Assembly (NCBI GenBank): GCA_003862155.1
Contig: QOUV01000007.1
Span: 1 to 64,000 of the forward strand
Direction: 5' to 3'
From: Lachnospiraceae bacterium
GTDB lineage: Bacteria; Bacillota; Clostridia; Lachnospirales; Lachnospiraceae
DNA length: 64,000 bases
The position numbers and the translations under genes are program-made. The first letter of the stretch is position 1. Every line of letters begins with the position of its first letter. Of this stretch, positions 28,387 through 36,878 are shown one piece after another. The notes under the pieces were generated by a model, which was not told the DNA's origin, searched no databases, and was given only the letters and a program-made list of their open reading frames with translations.

Positions 28387-28405
28387 ATCAAATTGCGAGA
28401 ATCAA
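28377..28405 (-). promoter_or_regulatory. EamA operon promoter (divergent)
   Basis: On the minus strand TTGATT (28405-28400), 17 bp, then TATAAT (28382-28377). The palindrome ATTATATAAT serves as the -10 of both promoters, so polymerase can occupy only one at a time. Confidence 0.75.
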
Positions 28406-28429
28406 ACTATTTTGTTTGGAGGAATCATT

Positions 28430-30448
28430 TTGAAAAGCAGATGGACCAGATTTTCCACTTTCTTTGAAAAGTATGCACTAATTTTACATATCCCGCTGGC
28501 GATGCTTTTAGTTCTGGTAAATGAATCACTGAGCAGGCATTCGCTGATTGAAGGATTGGGCTTTATTACGAATCACCCGGGACCTTTTCTCTACAACAGC
28601 TATATAATCTATGTGATATTACTGCTGGTATTTTTGTCACCGAGACGACTTTTTATGCGGCTCGTCATGATGGCAATAGTCATACTGTTCGGAATAATCA
28701 ACTGTATAATCCTAAATAACAGGGTAACACCATTCGGATTTACAGATTTTGCGATGGTCGGCGACCTGCTGACGATGCAGAACACGAAGTATTTTACAGC
28801 GCAGCAGGCGGGTATCTGCCTTATCGCAATACTGATCTTTGTATTCCTGATGGTCATGCTTCATATGCACGGCAAAAAACAGAAAGTGCGCTCGAAGCTA
28901 TGGGTTAGAATATTAACTTGTGCTATAGGATTCGCAAGTCTTTTCCCTGTGACAAAGATTTGTCAGAAAACAGGAGTTGTTCAGACATACTTTGGAAATC
29001 TGGCGCAGGGATATCTGGACAACGGATATGCATACGGCTTTGCTATGTCTGTTGCAGGGCGAGGCATGAATCAACCGACGGGCTACTCAGCAAAATCAGT
29101 AGAGAATATTGTAGAAGATACCAGTAAAGGCAAGTCAAAGATGGGGAAGGTCAAGCCGAACGTCATCGTAGTGCTGCTTGAGTCCTGTTTTGATGTGAAC
29201 GAGTACCCGGCTCTCTCCTACAATAAGGACCCGATTCCATATTTTCACAAACTGGAGAAGAATTACTCGACAGGACATCTGACTGTGCCTGTAGTCGGAG
29301 CCGGTACCTGCAATACCGAGTTTGAGATGTTAACCGGCATGAGCTGCAAGTTCTTTGGACCGGGCGAGTATCCGCAGAAGACAGTGCTGAAAAAGCGCGA
29401 CTGCGAGAGTACAGCTGATGTAATAAAAAAACTCGGATACGGCACTCATGTCGTACACAACAACGGCGGAAATTTTTACAGCCGTGCCAATGCTTTCTCT
29501 AAGATGGGATTTGATACATTCACTTCGAAAGAGCTGCTCGACATAACTGACTACACGCCTTTAAATACCTGGCCTACGGACGATATTCTGGTAGGTGCGA
29601 CGAAGGATGCACTGGATTCAACCAAGGGTCCGGATTACTGCTATACGATTACTGTCGGTACTCATGGCGACTACCCTAAAGAGAAAGTTATTGAGAATCC
29701 GAAGATCAAGGTAAAGGTAAAGGGTGTGAGTGAGGAAAGGCAGAACCAGTGGGAATACTACTGCAATATGCTTAACAATATGGACCGCTTCCTGAAAGAG
29801 TACACTGCGATGCTTTCAAAGAGAGGCGAGCCAACTCTTCTCATATGCTTTGGCGATCATCTGCCTACAATGGGCCTGCAGAACAAAGATGTAAAGCAGA
29901 AGGATATTTACCAGACAAAGTACATTACCTGGAACAACTTCGGTATGAAGAAAAAGGACCAGGATCTTACAGCCTACCAGCTGGTTTCAACGTACTTTGA
30001 CAGGCTCGGTATTCATGGCGGAACAGTTGTAGATTATAACCAGACCATGACAGAGAGAGGAATCAGTGGCAAATCTCAGAAATACTTAAAGAATCTGCAG
30101 ATGCTTCAATATGACCTTCTCTATGGCAAGAGATACGCCTACCACGGTATAGACATGTATCCGCCATCAGACCTCGTTATGGGCATCAGGCCTGTAAAGA
30201 TCGACCGAATATACAGTTACGATAATCAACTTCACATTTATGGGGAGAATTTCACACCATGGTCTAAAGTATATGTAAATGGTGAAAAAGTAAATACGAC
30301 TTACGAAAGCGGTCAGGTTCTTACAATAAATTCAAAAGGTGTATCGAATGGTGCGTACATAGTTGTAAATCAGATGGGCTCGAATAACACGATATTCAGA
30401 AGCTCTAATGAATTCGAGCTGAAACTGGCAGCTGAAGATCAACAGTAA
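28430..30448 (+). CDS. ltaS: lipoteichoic acid synthase-type phosphoglycerol transferase
   Basis: A membrane enzyme of 672 residues from the TTG at 28430, chosen because GGAGGA lies 6 nt upstream. Five membrane helices (about 15-200) lead to an extracellular alkaline phosphatase-like domain: PNVIVVLLESCFD (metal site), the nucleophile Thr293 in GAGTCNTEFEMLTGMS, VGTHGDYP and CFGDHLPTMG. The family polymerises glycerol phosphate from phosphatidylglycerol. After the catalytic domain there is a C-terminal extension of about 90 residues (MGIRPVKIDRIYSY onward) that looks like an IPT/TIG-type beta sandwich, unusual for LtaS. It may bind wall or glycan. Single gene with its own promoter and terminator. 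Confidence 0.9.
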   Translation: MKSRWTRFSTFFEKYALILHIPLAMLLVLVNESLSRHSLIEGLGFITNHPGPFLYNSYIIYVILLLVFLSPRRLFMRLVMMAIVILFGIINCIILNNRVTPFGFTDFAMVGDLLTMQNTKYFTAQQAGICLIAILIFVFLMVMLHMHGKKQKVRSKLWVRILTCAIGFASLFPVTKICQKTGVVQTYFGNLAQGYLDNGYAYGFAMSVAGRGMNQPTGYSAKSVENIVEDTSKGKSKMGKVKPNVIVVLLESCFDVNEYPALSYNKDPIPYFHKLEKNYSTGHLTVPVVGAGTCNTEFEMLTGMSCKFFGPGEYPQKTVLKKRDCESTADVIKKLGYGTHVVHNNGGNFYSRANAFSKMGFDTFTSKELLDITDYTPLNTWPTDDILVGATKDALDSTKGPDYCYTITVGTHGDYPKEKVIENPKIKVKVKGVSEERQNQWEYYCNMLNNMDRFLKEYTAMLSKRGEPTLLICFGDHLPTMGLQNKDVKQKDIYQTKYITWNNFGMKKKDQDLTAYQLVSTYFDRLGIHGGTVVDYNQTMTERGISGKSQKYLKNLQMLQYDLLYGKRYAYHGIDMYPPSDLVMGIRPVKIDRIYSYDNQLHIYGENFTPWSKVYVNGEKVNTTYESGQVLTINSKGVSNGAYIVVNQMGSNNTIFRSSNEFELKLAAEDQQ

Positions 30449-30465
30449 AATTTATCTATTAAAGC

Positions 30466-30505
30466 AAAATCCCCCTTTACCGGCAGTCCGGTAAAAGGGG
30501 ATTTT
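30466..30505. terminator. bidirectional terminator between ltaS and prs
   Basis: A stem of about 18 bp (AAAATCCCC..TTTACCGG with CCGGTAAA..GGGGATTTT) around a CAGT loop, with A and T runs on the two sides, sits between two convergent genes and can stop transcription in both directions. Confidence 0.92.
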
Positions 30506-30534
30506 GTTATATAAAGGGGAAATTTAATCTGTAA

Positions 30535-31716
30535 TCAATACTCGCCTTTTCTATACTTCTTCAGAAGGTTGTTGATCCTGTCATAGGGATCTAGAAGGTG
30601 AGAAATCGAGCAGTCGTGATTTAAAGTATCGATAATGTAGGCGATGTACTTGCCCATGTCACAACTGATGTAGTAGTCCCTGGAGAGAAGTTCCGGTGTC
30701 TGATAAATGAGATTTGTCGTAACTACCTTATAGATGAGACCATCCTCTACGGCTTTGTCGAACTTCTCAAGACCATTTGTAAAGAGACCAAAAGTAGCAA
30801 CACAGAAGATACGTCTGGCTTTTCTCATCTTCAGCTGTCTGGCAACGTCTATCATAGATTCTCCTGAGGAGATCATATCGTCTACTATGATGACATCCTT
30901 GTCTTCAACTGATGAGCCTAAAAACTCGTGTGCAACGATAGGGTTTCTGCCATCTACGATCTTCGAGTAATCGCGTCTCTTGTAGAACATACCCATATCA
31001 ACGCCTAAGACTGTGGCAAGATAAACAGCACGGCTGGTACCGCCTTCATCAGGGCTTATGATCATAAGATGATCGTTGTCGATCTTTAAGTCCTTGACTT
31101 TCTTGCAGATACCTTTGATGAACTGATAGGCAGGCTGCACAGACTCAAAACCATGTAAAGGGATGGCATTCTGTACTCTCGGGTCATGGGCATCGAAAGT
31201 GATGATGTTGTCAACACCCATATTTACAAGTTCCTGAAGTGCCATAGCGCAGTCAAGAGACTCCCGCGATGTACGGCGATGCTGTCTGCTCTCATACAGG
31301 AAAGGCATAATGACGCTGATTCGGTTGGCCTTTCCGCCGACCGCAGCGATAACACGCTTCAGGTCACTGAAGTGGTCATCTGGTGACATATGATTTTCGT
31401 GACCGCTGAGAGAATAAGTAAGGCTGTAGTTCATAACATCGACCATGATGTAGAGATCTAAGCCTCTGACCGATTCATTGATCTGTCCCTTTGCTTCACC
31501 GCTTCCGAATCGGGGCGTTGAAATAGAAATCTTGTACGAATCCGTCGTGTAGTTGGCTTTGTCAACGACATCGAGGTGATCCGATTTGCGGTTCTTACGC
31601 CATTTGACCAGGTAGGCATCTACTTCGTCCCCTAAAGGTTCGCAGCTCTTCAGAGGTATGATACCGAGAGGGGCTACAGGTTTGCGTCTTGACAGAACAT
31701 CGTCATTGAGTGGCAT
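30535..31716 (-). CDS. prs: ribose-phosphate pyrophosphokinase (long clostridial form)
   Basis: Makes PRPP from ribose 5-phosphate and ATP for nucleotide, His and Trp synthesis. The 393-residue protein is longer than the usual 310-320. Motifs are the metal-binding segment ITFDAHDPRVQN (normally DLHA..Q), the PRPP loop VIIVDDMISSGESM, and the ribose 5-phosphate region. The extra residues are mainly at the N-terminus (RRKPVAPLGIIPLKSCEPLGDEVDAYL). GGAGGAA precedes the ATG. It is the last gene of the dnaD-dnaC-prs unit, 12 nt after dnaC, which ties nucleotide supply to replication genes. Confidence 0.92.
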   Translation of the reverse strand: MPLNDDVLSRRKPVAPLGIIPLKSCEPLGDEVDAYLVKWRKNRKSDHLDVVDKANYTTDSYKISISTPRFGSGEAKGQINESVRGLDLYIMVDVMNYSLTYSLSGHENHMSPDDHFSDLKRVIAAVGGKANRISVIMPFLYESRQHRRTSRESLDCAMALQELVNMGVDNIITFDAHDPRVQNAIPLHGFESVQPAYQFIKGICKKVKDLKIDNDHLMIISPDEGGTSRAVYLATVLGVDMGMFYKRRDYSKIVDGRNPIVAHEFLGSSVEDKDVIIVDDMISSGESMIDVARQLKMRKARRIFCVATFGLFTNGLEKFDKAVEDGLIYKVVTTNLIYQTPELLSRDYYISCDMGKYIAYIIDTLNHDCSISHLLDPYDRINNLLKKYRKGEY

Positions 31717-31728
31717 TTTGTTCCTCCA

Positions 31729-32709
31729 TTAATCTTTGGCAGGTTTCATGTCTTTTAGTTTGTTCTCGATCCTGCCATCGAAACCAAACAGATGATAAAA
31801 ATTATACTTTTCAGCGAGGCGGGAGAAGACTCTCTGTGAGTAGCGGTCCGAAACCTCGTTTAAAGTCAGATTGGTGGAAATGATCGTTGACTTTTCGGTC
31901 AGCAATCTCTCGTTCAGGAGGGAAAAAAGAGCGGATGCTGTGAATGTATTCGTAACTTCAGTCCCAAGGTCATCTATTATCAGAAGATCAGCCGAAAAAA
32001 GGCTGCTGTAGGCATAGTCATCACGGTTCTTTCTCGGATTAAATGAGTAATCTGCCATAACATCAAACAAGCGGACGGCAGACAAATAGATCACTGTATG
32101 ATCTGTCTTTATAAGCCTGCTAGCAATGCAGCTCGAAAGAAATGTCTTTCCCGAACCGGGTGTTCCGTAGAAAAAGAGATTCTTAAAATCGCTGTCAAAT
32201 GTCTCTACAAAACGCCGGCTCTGTGAAAATGCCTTGCTGGCACATTCGTAGGAGCTGATACCGGAACTGTCTTTCTTTGAAGTATAGCCGGAAAGGTCAA
32301 AATCCTCAAAACTGTCAGTGAGGATTCTCCTCATAACAGGCTCGTCCTTATAGATAAGATCGAGTGCGTATTTTTTAAAACAGTGGCACGGCTCGTCGTG
32401 ATTCTCACCAACATAGCCTGTATCGTGACAGTCAGGACAGTGGTAAGGCGGATCAAGGTAGTCCTCAGGATATCCGTGTTCAAGCAAGAGATGCTTCTCC
32501 TGATCGATAAATTTCGCTGTGAGTCCTTTGTAATTCATATGGAGACCACGTTTGCGGCCGGCACTCCTGAAAGAATCCTCGAGCTGAGAAAGTTCAGGTA
32601 TATTCTTCCGAAGCTCTGTCCGACGGGATCGGATCAGCTCGTCTCTGTCCTGCCTTGCCTCACGGTAAATCTGCATGATGTAGTTGTACTGAGTGTCTGT
32701 TAGTCTCAT
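31729..32709 (-). CDS. DnaC/DnaI-type helicase-loading ATPase
   Basis: The 326-residue AAA+ protein loads the replicative helicase onto DNA with the DnaD-like protein encoded just upstream. It has a helical N-terminus, a Cys/His cluster (YHCPDCHDTGYV then CHC, about 88-108) as in DnaC-family zinc sites, Walker A GTPGSGKTF and Walker B LLIIDDLGTE, and a sensor-like NERLLTEKSTIISTNL. Only 2 nt separate it from the upstream stop codon. Confidence 0.9.
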   Translation of the reverse strand: MRLTDTQYNYIMQIYREARQDRDELIRSRRTELRKNIPELSQLEDSFRSAGRKRGLHMNYKGLTAKFIDQEKHLLLEHGYPEDYLDPPYHCPDCHDTGYVGENHDEPCHCFKKYALDLIYKDEPVMRRILTDSFEDFDLSGYTSKKDSSGISSYECASKAFSQSRRFVETFDSDFKNLFFYGTPGSGKTFLSSCIASRLIKTDHTVIYLSAVRLFDVMADYSFNPRKNRDDYAYSSLFSADLLIIDDLGTEVTNTFTASALFSLLNERLLTEKSTIISTNLTLNEVSDRYSQRVFSRLAEKYNFYHLFGFDGRIENKLKDMKPAKD

Positions 32710-32711
32710 CT

Positions 32712-33914
32712 TTAAAAAGTGTTATTCTTCAGGAGCATGGCCTCAATGGCTTTGCTGTCGTAATCGTTCTTCTCAGAGTAGGAGTTAAAGCCGTTCTTCT
32801 TAGGAGCCTGTGTCTTACCGGAAGCAGATCTGGATTTAATCTTCTCTGAATGCTTCCTGTCGTCTTCGGCAGTCTGAGACAGGTCAGTATAGCCCTTGTC
32901 ATGCCAGGTGCTTAGGATCTCATTAACGTAGTTCCAGTTCGAAGTGCCAATGCTTGTCCGTGTGCGGTTACAGGCGTCAACTACCATCTCCTGCGAAAAA
33001 TGCCACTGGTTGAACCACTTGTCGATATATTCAAGCTCTGCCGGAGCGAGATTCCCAGAGACACCGAGTGCCTTCTTTACAGCAAGTGCGTTTGCACTGT
33101 GCTGCTTCTTCTCGTCCATGGCTTCCTTTACAGTATGGATGCCCTGCCTGTACCAGCTGATCGCGATCTTGTTCATGTAGTTCATGATGTTCATGTTCGA
33201 AGAACGCTTGCCTGCATCTAGTGTGCTGGTAATAAGGTAATCGATCATATCCTCGTTCATGCCGAGCTCAATATGCCAGTAAAGGATCATGTTCATGCCG
33301 TTGTTGTTCAGCTCTTTCCCGAGATAGCGCTCGGCAATAAAGAGAATCTGACTGAGCTCAGGATCGGAGTCGAGGTCGTAGCTGCTCATATCATGCTGGG
33401 CAGCAGGCGGAATCCCGCCTCCAATAGAGTCAGAATCTGCACTCACGGGAGAGTTTGTATCCTCGGATGAGGACATTATAGCAGATTTGGCAACCGTTTT
33501 CACAGCAGAATTGGAAACCGAATCAAAAGAGGTGGTTTCCTTACTGGCATGAGAAACAGGCCTGTCGCTTGTCAAATTAAAACTCAGCTGTCCATCATTC
33601 TCTTCTGTCACTTCTGTAGAGAGTGGCAGCATCTGAATATCGCAGAGCTCGCCCTCATCATCATAACCGAGGGTGACGAGACCTGCTGAGGAGAGCCTGT
33701 CAAGTGAAGTGCGGACTTTTCCCGCACTGATGCCAAGGCGCTCGGCGGCTGACGAGACAGAAAACACGACACCTGTACCGTAAATGCAGCGCAGGAGCAT
33801 AAGGTATACCTTCAGCTCGTCGCCGTTCAGACCGCTCATGTAGTGATCGATAAAATTATTTGAAATACACGTAACTGTGGCAAGTGAATCTGCGTGAAGA
33901 TTGATAGAAGCCAT
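32712..33914 (-). CDS. DnaD-domain primosome protein
   Basis: The protein (400 residues from the ATG at 33914, chosen for its AAAGGA site) has an N-terminal winged-helix region (MASINLHADS to about 110: GISAGKVRTSLDRLSSAGLVTL), a Ser-rich linker, and two DnaB_2/DnaD C-terminal domains: LSQILFIAERYLGKELN to AISWYRQGI, and LAPAELEYIDKWFNQW to WNYVNEILSTWHDKG with the family YxxxILxxW signature. DnaD proteins help DnaA and the loader open DNA and load helicase. The tandem DnaA boxes 95-200 bp upstream are therefore notable. Confidence 0.88.
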   Translation of the reverse strand: MASINLHADSLATVTCISNNFIDHYMSGLNGDELKVYLMLLRCIYGTGVVFSVSSAAERLGISAGKVRTSLDRLSSAGLVTLGYDDEGELCDIQMLPLSTEVTEENDGQLSFNLTSDRPVSHASKETTSFDSVSNSAVKTVAKSAIMSSSEDTNSPVSADSDSIGGGIPPAAQHDMSSYDLDSDPELSQILFIAERYLGKELNNNGMNMILYWHIELGMNEDMIDYLITSTLDAGKRSSNMNIMNYMNKIAISWYRQGIHTVKEAMDEKKQHSANALAVKKALGVSGNLAPAELEYIDKWFNQWHFSQEMVVDACNRTRTSIGTSNWNYVNEILSTWHDKGYTDLSQTAEDDRKHSEKIKSRSASGKTQAPKKNGFNSYSEKNDYDSKAIEAMLLKNNTF

Positions 33915-33944
33915 CCAAATATCCTTTCGTTCTAACTCGCGGTC

Positions 33945-33953
33945 ATTATAACA
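33945..33953 (-). promoter_or_regulatory. extended -10 promoter of dnaD operon
   Basis: On the minus strand TGTTATAAT (33953-33945) is a perfect extended -10. The -35 position is a T-run. The transcript would start near 33938 with a leader of about 24 nt carrying the ribosome site. Confidence 0.65.
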
Positions 33954-34008
33954 CAAAGGATTTTTTAAAAAAAGTCGCGACCCTTCAACAACAGCGGTGT
34001 ACAGCCAT

Positions 34009-34114
34009 TGTGGATAATGTGGAAAACTTCGTGTAAATCTCTTGAATACGGCGTTTCAAATCCACACTCTTTTGTTGCTGCTTTTTACACAAAAAATGTG
34101 GATAAAGTGGATAA
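34009..34114. promoter_or_regulatory. DnaA-box cluster upstream of the helicase-loader operon
   Basis: The intergenic DNA has two tandem box pairs in the same orientation with no spacer: TGTGGATAA-TGTGGAAAA (34009-34026) and TGTGGATAA-AGTGGATAA (34097-34114). Two match the reverse of TTATCCACA perfectly and two have one mismatch. Weaker 7/9 matches lie at 34058 (AAATCCACA) and 34083 (TTTTACACA). The second pair ends at the murC stop codon. An A/T run (33961-33973) lies toward dnaD. This suggests DnaA control of dnaD-dnaC-prs or a DnaA-binding locus. Confidence 0.65.
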
Positions 34115-35494
34115 CTAGTCTTTAATGAGCGCTTCGCCCACTTTATAGATGTCTCCGGCACCCATAGTTATCAACAAATCTCCGTCGATAACATTTTTTG
34201 ATAAATATTTTTCAATCTCGTCGAAAGTCGGGAAACACTCGCACGGAGTTCCTAGTTCGCGGATCTTCTGGCAGAGGTCTATAGAATGTACTCCATAGAT
34301 ATCCTTTTCTCTGGCAGGGAAGATCTCTGCAAGTACTACCTGATCAGCGACTGAGAGTGCATTCGCAAAGTCATTCAAAAATGCCCTGGTCCTGGTATAG
34401 GTATGCGGCTGGAATACTACCACAAGCCTCTTGTGAGGGTATTTCTGTGCTGCGTCGAGTGAGGCCTTAACCTCTGTAGGATGGTGGGCATAGTCGTCAA
34501 TGACTGTAGCTCCGTGGTATTTGCCCTTATACTCAAAACGTCTCTTCGCGCCGCCGAATTTCTTTAAGCCATCCTTTATCTGATCGAGTGTAAAGCCAAG
34601 CTCTCTGGCTACTGCGATAGCCGCGAGGGCATTTCCAACATTGTGTCTTCCCGGAACGGACAGTACGATTTCTCCGAGGTCATCGCCAAATCCTACAACT
34701 TCAAAACGGGCTTCTCCGGTCTCATCGTAGCGGATATTCTCTGCATGGTAATCGGCACCTTCATTGAATCCAACAGTTATGACACGGGCCCGAATGCCAT
34801 CTACTATCTCTCTATAGTTCGGAATCTCGTCATTTATGATAACAGCTCCGTCTGCCTTAGTGTCAGCTGCAAACTGGTGGAAGCTGTTTCTAATGTCATT
34901 TATATCCTTAAAAAAGTCCAGATGTTCTGCTTCTACATTTAAAATAACACTGTATTTCGCATAGAGCTGGAGAAAGGAGTTCGTATATTCGCAGGCTTCG
35001 GTCAGGAAAAGATCGGAGTCGCCGACATGAATATTGGAATTTATCGCCTTAAAGATGCCGCCGATAGAGAGCGTCGGGTCTTTCGAACCTTCAAGCATAA
35101 TCTGGGAGATCATGCTCGAAGTCGTAGTCTTGCCATGAGTTCCGGCAACTGCGACGCTGTTCGGGTAGTGCTTCATGATCTGGCCTAAAAGCTGTGCGCG
35201 AGTCATCATCGGGATATTTTTATCCTGTGCAGCCTTGTACTCCGGGTTATCCGGATGGATAGCAGCAGTGTAGACTACACAGTCTATATCATCTGTGATA
35301 TTTGATGCGGCCTGAGGATAAAGCACCTTCGCACCGAGCTCAGTCAGGTGGCGAGTCAGATCACTTTCGGCCCTGTCTGAACCGCTTACTGTGAAATGCC
35401 TGTCAAGAAGTACCTCGGCGAGTCCACTCATGCTGATGCCGCCAATGCCGATAAAGTGTACATGTACCGGTTTATCGAAATCTATCTGATACAT
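34115..35494 (-). CDS. murC: UDP-N-acetylmuramate--L-alanine ligase
   Basis: Cytoplasmic Mur ligase of 459 residues (normal length) that adds L-Ala to UDP-MurNAc with ATP. Visible features are GIGGISMSGLAEVLL for UDP binding, GTHGKTTTSSM as the ATP loop, ACEYTNSFLQLYAKYSVILNVEAEHLDFF and the domain 3 YAHHPTEV segment. It is alone on its transcript, with DnaA boxes at its 3' edge. Confidence 0.97.
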   Translation of the reverse strand: MYQIDFDKPVHVHFIGIGGISMSGLAEVLLDRHFTVSGSDRAESDLTRHLTELGAKVLYPQAASNITDDIDCVVYTAAIHPDNPEYKAAQDKNIPMMTRAQLLGQIMKHYPNSVAVAGTHGKTTTSSMISQIMLEGSKDPTLSIGGIFKAINSNIHVGDSDLFLTEACEYTNSFLQLYAKYSVILNVEAEHLDFFKDINDIRNSFHQFAADTKADGAVIINDEIPNYREIVDGIRARVITVGFNEGADYHAENIRYDETGEARFEVVGFGDDLGEIVLSVPGRHNVGNALAAIAVARELGFTLDQIKDGLKKFGGAKRRFEYKGKYHGATVIDDYAHHPTEVKASLDAAQKYPHKRLVVVFQPHTYTRTRAFLNDFANALSVADQVVLAEIFPAREKDIYGVHSIDLCQKIRELGTPCECFPTFDEIEKYLSKNVIDGDLLITMGAGDIYKVGEALIKD

Positions 35495-35545
35495 TTGAAA
35501 AGTCTCTCTTTCCTATTAAATGCTGTTTTTGTTATTTTCGTGTTA

Positions 35546-35574
35546 AGGATACATCAAATCATTTAAAAAGACAA
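35546..35574 (-). promoter_or_regulatory. putative murC promoter
   Basis: Minus strand TTGTCT (35574-35569), 17 bp, TATCCT (35551-35546), with the start codon 52 nt downstream of the -10 and AGGAAAGAG as ribosome site. Match is moderate. Between here and 35696 I see only A/T-rich DNA. Confidence 0.5.
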
Positions 35575-35695
35575 GATATCAGGCACTGTATCATTATAAG
35601 TGCAGACTTATATTTTTATGACAGACAAACTGTAAAATTAGGAATATTTCATCGTGCTAAAGTGAAAAAATGATATAAAAACCTTCAAAAAAAGA

Positions 35696-35724
35696 TTGAC
35701 AGATGAAACCGGTTAAGCTATAGT
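35696..35724 (+). promoter_or_regulatory. promoter of RHH regulator gene
   Basis: TTGACA (35696-35701), 17 bp, TATAGT (35719-35724) is a near-perfect SigA promoter. AGGAGG (35771-35776) serves the ATG at 35785. The gene should be well expressed. Confidence 0.85.
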
Positions 35725-35784
35725 TATTCGAAGGGATTTTCAGGTAGTTTGGAAAAAGATTATTTGTGTTAGGAGGTTACTAGC

Positions 35785-35976
35785 ATGGAAGAAGAAAAGA
35801 CTGAGGCTTTGGACGTCAAGAGAAGAGGTCGTCCGAGAGTAGCAAATAAGAAGAAGCAGTACACTCTGACTATGAGGCCGGATATGTACGAACAGGCACG
35901 CGAAGAGGCTGACAGAAGAGGAATTTCGTTTTCAGCGCTTATAGCGAATGCTTTGGTAGAATACTTAGATAAATGA
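35785..35976 (+). CDS. small ribbon-helix-helix DNA-binding protein with AT-hook
   Basis: The 63-residue protein has a basic AT-hook-like start (KRRGRPRVANKKK, about 12-24) followed by a short ribbon (QYTLTMRP) and two helices (DMYEQAREEADRRG, SFSALIANALVEYLDK), the Arc/CopG fold. It likely dimerises and binds DNA, with the GRP hook gripping the minor groove. It has its own strong promoter and ribosome site, has no toxin partner next to it, and ends 1 nt before the convergent SDR stop. It is probably a regulator or a nucleoid-type protein. Confidence 0.8.
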   Translation: MEEEKTEALDVKRRGRPRVANKKKQYTLTMRPDMYEQAREEADRRGISFSALIANALVEYLDK

Positions 35977-35977
35977 A

Positions 35978-36742
35978 TCAAAGGAAGCCGCCGTCAGCGC
36001 CGAGGATCTGTCCGGTTACATAGGTCAGGTTCATAAGGCTCCAGGCGGCTTCAGCTATTTCTTCAGGTCTGGCGAAACGGCCTATCGGGATCTCTTCACA
36101 GAGGTCCTTTTTTTCTTCTTCAGAAAAAATGGCGTTCATATCTGTATCAACACAGCCTGGGGCAATGGCGTTTACAGTGATGCCGGACGGGGCGAGTTCC
36201 TTCGCCATAGCACGTGTAAGGAGGTTTACTCCTCCCTTTGTGGCTGAGTAGGCAGCTTCGCATGAAGCGCCGCTGGTGCCCCACATTGAAGAGATATTGA
36301 GGATAGAACCGGATTTCTCGTGGATCATTGTTGGGAGAAATGCGTTCATAGTGTAAAAAACGGAAGAGAGATTTACGGACAGTATTCTGTTCCATTCATC
36401 ATTCGTCATATCGGTCAGCAGTCCGACGATAGAGATTCCGGCATTATTTACCAGATAATCTATTCGCGGGAAATGAGAGAGGATATCAGATGCCATAGCG
36501 GATACAGAGGCCGGATCGCCGACATCTGTCTTATATGTATAGACCGTAATACCTGATTTTCTGCGGAGACCTGCAGCGAATTCATTCAGGCTCTCTATGC
36601 TTTTTTCACAGCAGATGGCGAGACTGACGTGTTCAGATGCCATCTTTTCGGCTATGGCCCGGCCTATTCCGCGGCTTGCACCTGTGACTATGCCATATTT
36701 TTCTGGAAGCTGACTCTCTCTATTGTTTAATAAATCTTTCAT
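35978..36742 (-). CDS. FabG-like SDR (3-oxoacyl-ACP reductase family)
   Basis: The 254-residue classical SDR has VTGASRGIGRAIA (cofactor), VNNAGISIVG, catalytic Ser in ILNISSMWG and YSATKGG (Tyr and Lys), and PGCVDTDM. It resembles FabG and could reduce 3-oxoacyl-ACP, but it stands outside a fab cluster and may act on another substrate. It is divergent from the small RNA that starts at about 36787. Confidence 0.87.
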   Translation of the reverse strand: MKDLLNNRESQLPEKYGIVTGASRGIGRAIAEKMASEHVSLAICCEKSIESLNEFAAGLRRKSGITVYTYKTDVGDPASVSAMASDILSHFPRIDYLVNNAGISIVGLLTDMTNDEWNRILSVNLSSVFYTMNAFLPTMIHEKSGSILNISSMWGTSGASCEAAYSATKGGVNLLTRAMAKELAPSGITVNAIAPGCVDTDMNAIFSEEEKKDLCEEIPIGRFARPEEIAEAAWSLMNLTYVTGQILGADGGFL

Positions 36743-36786
36743 TTCTCGTTCACAATTAAATCACAAACAACTTGTATTATATAACC

Positions 36787-36878
36787 ATCAAAGGAAATAA
36801 ATCCTTTGATACGGAAATTGTTTTCGTTTTTCATACTCCCCCTCTTTTACAAGGACCGCCGCAAGGCGGTCTTTTTTT
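36787..36878 (+). ncRNA. candidate small RNA, copy 1 of a two-member family
   Basis: An intergenic unit of about 92 nt with a -10-like TATTAT (36775-36780) just upstream. It starts with a 7-bp hairpin TCAAAGG/CCTTTGA (36788-36809), then an unpaired core (36816-36846) rich in U and ending in CATACTCCCCCTCTT, then a terminator GACCGCC-GCAA-GGCGGTC with seven T (36854-36878). The 31-nt core is identical to that of the unit at 53479, while hairpin loop and terminator differ in sequence but not shape. The C-rich stretch is complementary to Shine-Dalgarno-like sequences. The terminator also ends plsC on the other strand. Confidence 0.75.

Noticed and set aside
34009-34114. Main replication origin
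   Set aside because: DnaA boxes are clear, but dnaA, dnaN and other origin-linked genes are absent and the A/T-rich stretch is short. I keep it as a DnaA-binding cluster.
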